From assembly GCA_003156235.1 (NCBI GenBank), contig PMGP01000118.1, positions 2,244 through 13,933 on the forward strand: a DNA stretch of 11,690 bases, read 5' to 3'. A model generated the notes under the pieces. It was not told the DNA's origin and made no database searches. It saw nothing but the letters and a program-made list of their open reading frames with translations. Source of the stretch: Acidobacteriaceae bacterium (GTDB lineage Bacteria; Acidobacteriota; Terriglobia; Terriglobales; Acidobacteriaceae). Both the position numbers and the translations under genes were made by a program. Position 1 is the first letter of the stretch. Each line of letters begins with the position of its first letter. Below are positions 1-10,116 of the stretch, one piece after another.

Positions 1-3000
1 CGAAGGTTCCCGCGACGGATGCGGTTGCGTTCAACTGCGTTGCGCTGAGCGGTGTGCCGTACGTGATTGCGGCGGGCGTGGACCAGGTGATTGTTGGCGT
101 TGTCTTGTTCGTCGTCAACGTGACCGTAATGGTAGCCGAAGCAGTATTTCCGGTCAGGCTGGGCCATGCGGTGACCGCGCCGGAAGTGACCGTGTAAGTG
201 CCTGCCGCTGTTCCCGTCACGGTGAGGCTGACAACGCACGGGCTACCGGGCGCGACCAGCGCGCCGCTGACGGTGATGCTGCCGGAAGGAGCCGTGGTCA
301 GGGCTCCGCCGCAGGCTGCCGTGGTTCCCGCCGCGGCCTGCAAGCCGCTGGGAAGCTGCGCCTGGAAGCCGACGCTGGAAAGCGTGTAGCTGCTGTTGGG
401 ATTGGTGATAGTGAAGTTCAGCGAGGTCGTTCCATTGACCGCAATGGTGGCCGCTCCGAAGGCCGCGGAGATCGCCGGAGCCACCGTCGGCCCATCGTCC
501 TTGGGGCTGGCAATGACAAAGATGCTGCCCGTGGGGTTGCCTTGGGGCAGCAAGCGCTCGTTAAGCACAAAAGCGTGGTGGTTCGCTTCGTCCACCACGA
601 CCGCACCCGGACCCCAGTCCGTGGCCACGGTAGCGGAAACGGTGTTGGTGGCGCCGTCGATCACTGATACGTAGTTGCCGACGCCGTTGCCTTCGCCGTT
701 GGGAACATAGATTTCGTTGCTCACCGTGTCGATGGCGATGGCCTCGGCCCCGGAGCCGGCCTGGCCCACCGGCACATTGGCCAAAACCGTCTGCGTGGAG
801 CCGTCGATCACCGCGATCGTGGCGGTCTGGGCATAGCTGCTCCATACCGCCGGGAAGTTGGTGGCATAGACGCGATTGGTCACTGGGTTCACGGTGACCG
901 CAGTGGCATGGATGCCGGCAATGCTGCTGACGGCATGGGTTGCGCCGTCAATCACCGTCAGTGGTGTCGAGTTCGATCCGTTGGTGTAGAGCTTGTTGGA
1001 GAACGGATTGAAGGTCAGCAGCGATCCCTGGGTGGGCAATCCTGTAATGAAGGGAGTTTGCAGCGTGCTCCCGCTGACCACCGCGATCTTCCCTACATAG
1101 TTGTCCAGAACATAGGTGAGGTTGTGTATAGTGTCCACGGCCAAAGCCGTGGTACTGAACAGGTAGGTAGAGCCCGACGTATTGATCGACGAGTACGCGT
1201 TGCTCGCGTTGCCATCCACGATTCCGATATGCGATCCGTAATCGGTCAGGAATGCCTTGTTCGCCACCGGGTTGACGGCGATATCGTAGAAGTACTCGTT
1301 TGCTACGCTGGTGAAGTTCGCCGTCCCGGTCGCCTCATTGATGGCGTAGAATCCGTCTTCCGATTCCCCATAGATTGTGCCCGTGGCGGCGTCGAGAGCC
1401 AACTGGAGGGGGCCGACGGTGCCCAGTCCGCTCATGGACAGGCTGTTATAGGCCAGGGTGTTGGTATCCACCTCGGTCAAATGCCCGCCGCTGACGGCGA
1501 ATACCTTGTGGAGAGTGGGGTCGATGGTGGCGGCCTTTCCGCCCACGCTGGAGGCTCCCTGCTGCGGAATGACGGCAAGCACGCCAGCCGGAAGCACGCC
1601 GACGCCCGTCAGCGTCACGTTGAGATCGCCGGAAACAGCGTTGCTGCCAATGTGCAGATTGCCTTGCCGCGCGCCATTCAGCCAGGGCAGGAAGTTGTAC
1701 TGGATGGTGCAGCTTTGTCCTGTCGCCAGATGCGTGGTGCCGTAGAGTGCGGAGGATGTGCAGGTGCCTGCGGGGCCATTGCCGCGCTCATTCGGCCAAT
1801 AGAAATCCTCCACGCCCGTGGTCGTCGTCAGGTCGGAGAAGTTGAGCGTTGCGCCGCCGTAATTGGTCAGGGTGAGGGTCAGTTGCGTAAACGGGATACC
1901 CTGATCCCACTTCCACGCCTCGGCACCGATTGTCGTCGCACCGAAGTCCAGCGTTGCGGACGATGCCACCAGGACCGGCTGGGTCATCGAAAGCACCGAG
2001 TAGGCGCTGAAGGTGAAGTTCTTTGTTCCACCATCGCTGGTGATCGTGAAGACGGCGGACTCAGCGCCGGCGAAGCCAGCCGCCGGAGAATAGTCGATTT
2101 CGATGGCGCAGCCAGTGTTTGCCGCAATGGCGGAGCCGATAGGGCAGGTTCCTCCCGTACCGAGGCTGAAGTCGGATGCGCCGGAGGTGCGCACGATGGA
2201 AGCAATCGTCAGCGGCGCGCCGCCGGAGTTTTCGACTGCCACCAAAGTTGGAGTCGTGACGCCGGCCTGGACGTAGCCAATCGACAACAGAGCGCCGACC
2301 GAGAGAATGGGCTGCGCGGAGCCTGTGCCGTTGAGCGCGATCGCGGACAGAGAGCTGTCGCCAAGGGTAAGCGTGTCCGAGAGTGGGCCCGAAGCGGAAG
2401 GCTGAAAGTCGATGGCCAGCGTGCAGGAACTGCCGGGATTGAGCGTGTACGCGCCCGATTGCGAGCAGGTGGTGGCGCTATCGAAGAGAAAATCTCCGCC
2501 CAGGATCGAGGCAGCCGAGGGGAAGTTGCGCGCGGCGTTGCCGATGTTGGCCAGGGTAAGACTCTGCGGATCGTCGGTCGCATCCAGCGTCCCCACCGCC
2601 GTGGTTGTATTAAAGGCGATCTGCGCGGGTTCTGCGCCAAAGGGAAGTTCCTGCACTGAGGCGTAACGGAAATTGGTAAAGAAGAGGTTGCCGCTGGGGT
2701 CGACTGTGATGCCCCAGGGCTGGGCGAGGCCGTTGGTCAGCGTGAGGACTTTGGAGGTGGCCGAGACTGCGCCATTCGTGGCCAAAATGACCTTCACCAT
2801 GCTGTTGGTGCCGCTGTCGTCGTCGGTCACATAGACGTTGCCGGCAGCATCGACGGCGACGCTGGTGGGAAAGAGGAAGCCGCTGCCGACGGTCACCACC
2901 TGCGAGCTGGGCGAGACCTGCCCGTTCACGGCCACGATCTCTTTCACCGCAAGATTGTGCGTGTCGGCCAGGAAGAGGTCTCCATTCGCGTCCCGGGCCA

Positions 3001-4831
3001 GGCCCTGCGGCTGGTTGAAGCCCGTGGCGATTTGAACCACGGACGAGGAGCCGGAGATGTGGCCGGTGCTGTCGGCCACAATCTCGTAGACCGTGCCCTG
3101 GCCGGTGTCGTTGGCATCGGTGACGAAGACATTGCCAGCGCCATCGACGGCCACACCCCACGGCTCGCTGAAGCCGCTGAAGCCGTTGGAGTAGCTCACG
3201 ACGTTGCTCAGGTCAAAGACGTTGGAATTCGTGGAGAGCTGGCCGTTGCTGTCAGCCTGGATCTCGTAGACGGTATGGCTGCAATAATCCGCCACAAAAA
3301 GATTGCCGCCGCCGTCGAAGGCCAGAGCTTCGGGACAGCCTAAAGAACTGGAGATCGTTACAGGCGAACCGCTGCCGCCTACGAGTTCAAAGACCATGCT
3401 CTGATCCGCATCGCTGTAAAACACATCGCCCTGGGAATCGACAGCTACGCCCGTAGGCTGGCCGTTGATCTGCGAGTAAAGGTTGGTGGGCGCGGTGAAG
3501 GTCAGGTAGGAGAGTTGGGAGGCAACGCCGGTGCCCGCGAGAGGCACGCTGGCAAGAATGTTTCCGTTAGCGTCCAGCAACTCTGCTACGCCCAGCCGAA
3601 GCCCCGGATGCTGTGGCGCGAATTGCACGCCAATCAGGCAGGTATCGCCGGTCTCGTACGTTTGATTTGCCTGACAGTAAGGATCGCTGCTCTGGCCCCG
3701 GGAGAACTCCTGCCCGCTAGCTCCCTGCGAGAGAACGCTGACGAAGGTGTCGCCCAGCGTGGTTTCGGAATCGAAGGTGAACGGAAGCTGAATCGTCGCG
3801 CTGGTGCTGCCCACGTTGACCTTGCCGAAATTCGGAGGATCGACCATGATCGTCTTCACTTCGTAGTTATACGTATCCGCAACATAGATCTCTCCGTGCA
3901 GCCCGACCGCGAGGAAGAGGGGATCATCGAACCCGCTCTGCACAACGCGATGCGACGGTGTCGCCGACAGGTTCCAGCTTCCGGCGGCCAGCTCGATCAG
4001 GTTGTTGGGGCCGTCTTCTCCTACAAAGAGGTTTCCGTTCGCATCCAGAGCGACGCTTACGGGCCCCCCGATACCGCTGATCACCGTGTTCAGTTGCGAA
4101 CCCGACGAGACTGCGCCGCCGACGGCAACAATCTCCGAGACGGAGTTTGTCGAAATGTTGTGGTCGGTGACAAACACATCATTCTGCGCATCGACCCCGA
4201 TGCCCCAGGCAAAGGTGAATCTCCCGTAGAAGAGTGTGCTCACGGCCGAGGAAGAAGAGACCTGGCCGTTGCTGTCGGCCACGATCTCGTACACGGCCGT
4301 CGGCGCGCCCTCATCGGTAAAGAAGACATTTCCGTTCGAATCGACGGCGACGCCTTGTGGCCAGCTTGAAGCTTTGCTATACACCGTTTGGACGGAAGAG
4401 CTGGACGTGACCTCGCCGTTGATCGCCACAATCTCCTTGATGGCCTGATTGTCCATGTCCGCAACGAAGAGATCTCCATTCGCATCCACGGCGATCCCGT
4501 TGGGATACCTGAAGCCGCTGGCGACCTGGACCCCCGTCGCGCCCGCAGGAAGGACGCCGTTCACCGCCTGGACTTCCTGGACTGTTCCCATCTGATTGTC
4601 GACGATAAAGAGATTTCCTTTGGCGTCCATCGCCACGCCCATCGGCGTATGAGCGCCGCTGTTGACGGTGCTCGTCAGGCCGCCGTAATGCGCGGACTGC
4701 GCCATGGCCGCCAGACAGAACGGGAAGATCGCGGCCATGGCCAACAGCGCCCTGAGCCGTCGCAGGCCCAGGGTGGCAGCCAACTGAAAGGGGAAGCACT
4801 TCGAGGAGGCAAGACGGAAGCAGCGGTTCAT
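1..4831 (-). CDS. Giant secreted NHL / YVTN beta-propeller and Ig-like domain protein (C-terminus outside window)
   Basis: The minus-strand frame stays open from ATG at 4831 to the window edge (1610 codons, no stop). AAAGGA lies 6 bases before the ATG. Residues 1-44 look like a signal peptide: an R24-R25-L-R27 basic patch, a hydrophobic stretch, and an A-M-A/Q cleavage site. Residues about 50-330 hold six NHL blades of the type GVAVDxxGNLFVxD. Residues about 331-435 form a HYDIN/choice-of-anchor-D-like sandwich (PNFGKVNVGSTSA at its start, PLAGTGVA at its end). Six more NHL blades span about 450-727. Three further anchor-D-like domains span about 730-1080. A YVTN/YncE-like propeller follows (about 1082-1445; VIDGATNTVSATV signature), then a DUF11/DUF7933-like domain (about 1447-1550) and the start of an MBG-type Ig-like domain (ITYGTPLSATQL). 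NHL and YVTN propellers usually bind proteins or carbohydrates; no catalytic motif was seen. Domain names are from pattern recognition. Function is unknown, probably an extracellular or cell-surface binding protein. Confidence 0.9.
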   Translation of the reverse strand, partial: MNRCFRLASSKCFPFQLAATLGLRRLRALLAMAAIFPFCLAAMAQSAHYGGLTSTVNSGAHTPMGVAMDAKGNLFIVDNQMGTVQEVQAVNGVLPAGATGVQVASGFRYPNGIAVDANGDLFVADMDNQAIKEIVAINGEVTSSSSVQTVYSKASSWPQGVAVDSNGNVFFTDEGAPTAVYEIVADSNGQVSSSSAVSTLFYGRFTFAWGIGVDAQNDVFVTDHNISTNSVSEIVAVGGAVSSGSQLNTVISGIGGPVSVALDANGNLFVGEDGPNNLIELAAGSWNLSATPSHRVVQSGFDDPLFLAVGLHGEIYVADTYNYEVKTIMVDPPNFGKVNVGSTSATIQLPFTFDSETTLGDTFVSVLSQGASGQEFSRGQSSDPYCQANQTYETGDTCLIGVQFAPQHPGLRLGVAELLDANGNILASVPLAGTGVASQLSYLTFTAPTNLYSQINGQPTGVAVDSQGDVFYSDADQSMVFELVGGSGSPVTISSSLGCPEALAFDGGGNLFVADYCSHTVYEIQADSNGQLSTNSNVFDLSNVVSYSNGFSGFSEPWGVAVDGAGNVFVTDANDTGQGTVYEIVADSTGHISGSSSVVQIATGFNQPQGLARDANGDLFLADTHNLAVKEIVAVNGQVSPSSQVVTVGSGFLFPTSVAVDAAGNVYVTDDDSGTNSMVKVILATNGAVSATSKVLTLTNGLAQPWGITVDPSGNLFFTNFRYASVQELPFGAEPAQIAFNTTTAVGTLDATDDPQSLTLANIGNAARNFPSAASILGGDFLFDSATTCSQSGAYTLNPGSSCTLAIDFQPSASGPLSDTLTLGDSSLSAIALNGTGSAQPILSVGALLSIGYVQAGVTTPTLVAVENSGGAPLTIASIVRTSGASDFSLGTGGTCPIGSAIAANTGCAIEIDYSPAAGFAGAESAVFTITSDGGTKNFTFSAYSVLSMTQPVLVASSATLDFGATTIGAEAWKWDQGIPFTQLTLTLTNYGGATLNFSDLTTTTGVEDFYWPNERGNGPAGTCTSSALYGTTHLATGQSCTIQYNFLPWLNGARQGNLHIGSNAVSGDLNVTLTGVGVLPAGVLAVIPQQGASSVGGKAATIDPTLHKVFAVSGGHLTEVDTNTLAYNSLSMSGLGTVGPLQLALDAATGTIYGESEDGFYAINEATGTANFTSVANEYFYDIAVNPVANKAFLTDYGSHIGIVDGNASNAYSSINTSGSTYLFSTTALAVDTIHNLTYVLDNYVGKIAVVSGSTLQTPFITGLPTQGSLLTFNPFSNKLYTNGSNSTPLTVIDGATHAVSSIAGIHATAVTVNPVTNRVYATNFPAVWSSYAQTATIAVIDGSTQTVLANVPVGQAGSGAEAIAIDTVSNEIYVPNGEGNGVGNYVSVIDGATNTVSATVATDWGPGAVVVDEANHHAFVLNERLLPQGNPTGSIFVIASPKDDGPTVAPAISAAFGAATIAVNGTTSLNFTITNPNSSYTLSSVGFQAQLPSGLQAAAGTTAACGGALTTAPSGSITVSGALVAPGSPCVVSLTVTGTAAGTYTVTSGAVTAWPSLTGNTASATITVTLTTNKTTPTITWSTPAAITYGTPLSATQLNATASVAGTF

Positions 4832-5048
4832 GGCGATTCCTTTCTGACCGCGCCCAGGGCAGGCGTGGCAGTGCAGACAATCGGCGGCGCGCTGGCGCAC
4901 CACCTCAATTTGTAAAAGCGGAATCGGGCGGAAAATCGGTTCAGGATTTGAAAAGAAAATGAGATTATTTTGAGAATTGAGAGCCGATCACGGCCGGCTT
5001 GCAATAAAAACAGGACCGAAGAGAGATGCCCTATCCTATATAAGTCCT
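4832..5048. other. Intergenic region between the kinase gene and the giant secreted protein gene
   Basis: This 217-base gap separates two genes transcribed leftward. On the minus strand, just past the kinase stop, AGGAC and GTCCT (rc) could pair across a long loop and are followed by TTTTT. This is at best a weak terminator. A second short inverted repeat, AGCCG (4982-4986) with CGGCT (4995-4999), has no T-run. The minus-strand stretch 4920-4980 is AT-rich and could hold the promoter for the downstream gene, but I found no hexamer pair with good spacing. Small open frames here overlap both neighbours and lack support. Confidence 0.5.
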
Positions 5049-8032
<2,984 letters not shown>

Positions 8033-8036
<4 letters not shown>

Positions 8037-8635
8037 GGTTCTCGCTTCCCCTCCGTGAGGCGCCTCCGGATCCAGGTTTTTGCCACAATCCATTCCCGCT
8101 TCACGGTACTCTCGGAGACACCAACAGCTTCGGCGGTCTCCGGAATGCTGAGTCCGGTGAAGTAGCGCAATTCAACGATGCGGCCCTGCAAGGGATCAAG
8201 CACTTCCAGCTCTTCGAGCGCTGCATTCAGATCGAGAATCTCAACTTCGGGCGGAGAAGTCACGGCATCGGAATCGATCAATGTGAAGCTGAGTCCGCCG
8301 CCGCCTCGCTTCCGGCTCTTCCTGGCGCGAGCATGGTCGATCAGAATGGACCGCATCAGCCGCGAAGCAAACGCGAAAAAGTGTGTGCGGTCTTTGTAGT
8401 CCGGTTGCGGCGTCTGCGCCAGCCGCATCCAAGCCTCGTGAACCACGGCTGTGCACTGCAAAGTGGAAGAAATCCCCTCGCGGCCGCAATGACGCTTGGC
8501 AATGCGGCGCAATTCAGGGTACGCCAGCTCTACCAACCTGTCGAAAGCCGCAGGTTGCCCCGACTCCCACGCATGGAGCAGCATAGTAACACTGAGCTGG
8601 GATTCCTGGCGAGACTCCAACTCGGAACGTTCCAA
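8033..8635 (-). CDS. ECF-type RNA polymerase sigma factor (Sigma70_ECF / TIGR02999-like)
   Basis: A 200-residue sigma-70 family protein with region 2 at about 18-105 and region 4 at about 140-193; regions 1 and 3 are absent, as usual for ECF sigmas. Region 2 carries AYPELRRIAKRH, TLQCTAVVHEAWMRL and FFAFASRLMRSILIDHARA; region 4 carries the helix-turn-helix LSIPETAEAVGVSESTVKRE. TTG at 8635 is chosen as start because AAGGAG lies 8 bases before it; a TTG at 8683 would place that site inside the gene. Most ECF sigmas have an acidic DAED-like motif just before the LVQE helix of region 2.2; here the aligned residues are about Q60-C61-T62-A63, so the acidic residues are missing and a threonine is present. 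The gene overlaps the kinase start by four bases, and no anti-sigma factor gene is adjacent. Its target promoters are unknown. Confidence 0.93.
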
Positions 8636-8643
8636 AAAATGTA

Positions 8644-8649
8644 CTCCTT
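8644..8649 (-). promoter_or_regulatory. Ribosome binding site that decides the sigma factor start
   Basis: The minus strand reads AAGGAG here, a near-perfect anti-16S match, 8 bases before TTG at 8635. No ATG is available at a suitable distance. The first in-frame ATG (Met18 of this call) would cut into the N-terminal helix of sigma region 2 and has no comparable site. Confidence 0.75.
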
Positions 8650-9100
8650 GTGATCTGAAACCTATTCTATTCCGATCTCGCAAGCGCCACGTTCATATTC
8701 GTCTCCCACCCATTCCATGGTCACGAGCCATACCGTCCTTTTCCCCCTTCCATCTTCCAGCTAATAGTAATGGCATGGAAAAGGTCATCCGTCCAAGCCC
8801 AGGCAGGTCATCTTTAGAACCTCAAACTGCACAAGTTCATGGCAGATCAGCTTGAAATGCTCAGAAGTAGCTCGGAAGTTGGTCGCTTTCGAGTCCAGTT
8901 CGCGCTTGGCTTGCGAGTAGAATGCGATCCCAGGATGGAGAAAGATCGGGCTGTTCCCCCACGACCGGCCCGATTGGCCCACAGATAAACGGTTAGAGAA
9001 TTTGGTGGCAATTTGGTAGCAAACAGCGCCCGGAATGCCGGTTTTTGACCACTGAGCCGGTTTATAATCCCTTTTGAATCATCATCCGGCTACTTCCTCG
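8650..9100. other. Intergenic region upstream of the sigma gene, no convincing gene
   Basis: About 450 bases without a supportable coding region. A GTG-started minus frame of 65 codons (8982-8785) has no recognisable domain and no clear ribosome binding site; it could be a gene relic. The sigma-kinase promoter should lie just above 8650, but no clear sigma-70 hexamer pair was found. On the plus strand TATAAT occurs at 9063-9068, with TTGACC at 9045-9050. The spacer is only 12 bases, too short for a standard promoter. Confidence 0.5.
8999..9020 (+). repeat. Tandem 11-base direct repeat, possible recombinase arm site
   Basis: AATTTGGTGGC (8999-9009) is followed directly by AATTTGGTAGC (9010-9020), with one mismatch. 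It lies about 80 bases before the tRNA-like fragment. Short direct repeats beside tRNA 3' ends are typical of arm-type binding sites of tyrosine recombinases. No integrase gene is in the window, so that role is inferred. Confidence 0.45.
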
Positions 9101-9151
9101 CCACCTTCACACGGTGGAAGTCGCGGGTTCGAATCCTGCAGCGCTCTTCCA
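9101..9151 (+). pseudogene. tRNA-Val(CAC)-like 3' half (tRNA relic or attachment site)
   Basis: The sequence folds as the 3' half of a tRNA. There is an anticodon arm CCACC-TTCACAC-GGTGG (9101-9117) with a 7-base loop and anticodon CAC, a 5-base variable loop AAGTC, and a T-arm GCGGG-TTCGAAT-CCTGC (9123-9139) containing one G-T pair. AGCGCTCT then leads to TCCA, ending at 9151, one base longer than the standard 7+1+CCA. No D-arm and no 5' acceptor strand complementary to AGCGCTC are found upstream at the right distance. It is therefore not a complete tRNA. It may be a decayed tRNA gene or the 3' identity segment left by integration of a mobile element. Confidence 0.55.
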
Positions 9152-9215
9152 GGATGGCAGCCGGGCTGTGCGCTTATCTGCCATCTCAAAATACGTTATT
9201 GTTCGAATAAAACGT

Positions 9216-9287
9216 CCCGCAGGGGCTAAAGCCCACATTTGTTTTGTTGCGTTTGCGGCACGGCTGAAGCGGTGCCCTGTTACAAAA
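9216..9287 (+). repeat. Dispersed palindromic repeat, copy 1
   Basis: It contains CAGGGGCTAAAGCCC, an ATTTGTTTT block, TTTGCGGCACGGCTGAAG, and GGTGCCCTG before ACAAAAC. It aligns along its whole length with 11547-11616. It holds two hairpins: GGGC-TAAA-GCCC, and GGCACGGC-TGAA-GCGGTGCC, the latter with one mismatched pair. Just downstream, ACTCA-TTTT-TGAGT (9291-9304) followed by a T-run forms another small hairpin. A degraded fragment (TAAAGTCGTGCC, about 9319-9330) resembles the 3' arm of the repeat. Confidence 0.8.
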
Positions 9288-9388
9288 CTGACTCATTTTT
9301 GAGTTTTTCCGCAAGCGGTAAAGTCGTGCCTTTTCATAACGTCGACACAATCAGAGATTCCCAAGCTGCCGATCTCCCGTTGTGGCAA

Positions 9389-9420
9389 GCGAAAACGGCC
9401 TCCGGGCAGAGGCCGTTCGC
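9389..9420 (-). terminator. Intrinsic terminator of the DUF4870 gene
   Basis: An inverted repeat of 9 perfect pairs, AACGGCCTC (9394-9402) with GAGGCCGTT (9409-9417), has a 6-base loop. Beyond a two-base bulge, GCG/CGC adds three pairs. On the minus strand the stem ends in TTTT and then CGC. It begins 24 bases after the DUF4870 stop codon, as expected for rho-independent termination. Confidence 0.75.
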
Positions 9421-9444
9421 AAGATTGACCTGCCGCGCAGGCGA

Positions 9445-9804
9445 TTACTTTTTGGACTGCCGCTCGGCCCATATGCCGATGACCGGGAGCTTGAAGAGCC
9501 TGCCGTTCAACGCTTTGATCGCGCACAAGATCGAAACGAGGCCCCAGACAATTAATACGAGCAAGTAGAGGCCCATAAAGGCAATGGACTCAAGGTATGT
9601 GTTCAGCGCAGGCAATAAGCTCAGGACCATGAAGAGGATGAACGCAAAAGCGGAGAGTACTGTGGACTGCCAGGCGTGGAAGCGCACATAGGCACTCTTG
9701 TTGTAAGGCGAAATGGCCAGGAAGAAGACCGCCGGGACAACGGTGATGTAGGCGATTGCACCGAGTGAGTTGTCAGTGAAGCCGGACTTATTCGGATCGG
9801 GCAT
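9445..9804 (-). CDS. DUF4870 family small integral membrane protein
   Basis: A 119-residue protein starting MPDPNKSGF. AAGGAGG lies just before the ATG at 9804; a longer frame up to 9876 would include this site and adds a basic tail foreign to the family. Three hydrophobic segments lie at about 14-31, 48-66 and 74-98. The family hallmark VRFHAWQS is at residues 40-47 between the first two, and the C-terminal NGRLFKLPVIGIWAE is also typical. These features match the DUF4870 (Tic20-like) proteins common in bacteria, whose function is unknown; an inner-membrane location is predicted. It is transcribed alone, diverges from the gene at 10117, and ends in a strong terminator. Confidence 0.9.
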   Translation of the reverse strand: MPDPNKSGFTDNSLGAIAYITVVPAVFFLAISPYNKSAYVRFHAWQSTVLSAFAFILFMVLSLLPALNTYLESIAFMGLYLLVLIVWGLVSILCAIKALNGRLFKLPVIGIWAERQSKK

Positions 9805-10116
9805 GAACCCTCCTTTTCGGGATGTGGATAGAGATTGAGTTTTCCCACGCTTCCGGCGTGGAGATAGAACGAGCATGAATCAGACAGTATTACCAATAGC
9901 TGATTTCGTCTAGAACAAATATACCCCGCATACTCCCGGTTACCACTGATTGGCTCGTTTTTTCAGCCTGAATTTATTCCCAATGCGCAGGCAGGCCACT
10001 GCAAATCCCGAATCAGGAACCCTCCCGGTCAGCCATCCTCTTCTACTACCGCGCGTCTAACCAACCAAGACGCGCTGGCTTGCGGGCGTTATCATGCTTG
10101 CAGAGAAGGGGACGAA
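9805..10116. other. Divergent intergenic region
   Basis: These 312 bases should hold promoters for both the DUF4870 gene (minus) and the secreted-protein gene (plus). The stretch 9880-9960 is AT-rich. The minus strand has TAATAC around 9890 as a possible -10 box but no convincing -35 box. A hairpin lies in the presumed leader of the DUF4870 gene at 9845-9861. No coding region is seen. Confidence 0.5.
9845..9861 (-). promoter_or_regulatory. Hairpin in the leader of the DUF4870 gene
   Basis: CCACGC (9845-9850) pairs perfectly with GCGTGG (9856-9861) across a 5-base loop. On the minus strand it is followed by GAAAA and ends about 40 bases before the start codon. It could be a leader structure or part of a small dispersed repeat. 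No known riboswitch was recognised. Confidence 0.4.

Noticed and set aside
908..2659. 583-codon plus-strand open frame, with related plus-strand frames at 2957-3343, 3515-4369 and 4388-4915
   Set aside because: All share codon register with the giant minus-strand gene, are antisense to it, and stay open because of its codon usage. Their translations are Arg/Gly-rich without domains, while the minus strand shows clear propeller and Ig motifs.
8785..8982. 65-codon minus frame with GTG start
   Set aside because: No recognisable motif, no clear ribosome binding site and no homology that can be asserted from sequence alone. It may be a decayed gene, so it is described only within the intergenic entry.
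9045..9068. Possible sigma-70 promoter TTGACC...TATAAT
   Set aside because: The spacer is 12 bases instead of about 17, and the sequence leads only to the incomplete tRNA. It could be the remnant of a tRNA promoter but cannot be called functional.
9114..9302. 62-codon plus frame beginning MEVAGSNPA
   Set aside because: The start is a translation of the tRNA T-arm sequence, a well-known source of false small proteins, and the rest crosses the dispersed repeat.
9239..9568. 109-codon plus frame
   Set aside because: It runs through the repeat and the DUF4870 terminator and into the antisense strand of the DUF4870 gene; no domain is seen.
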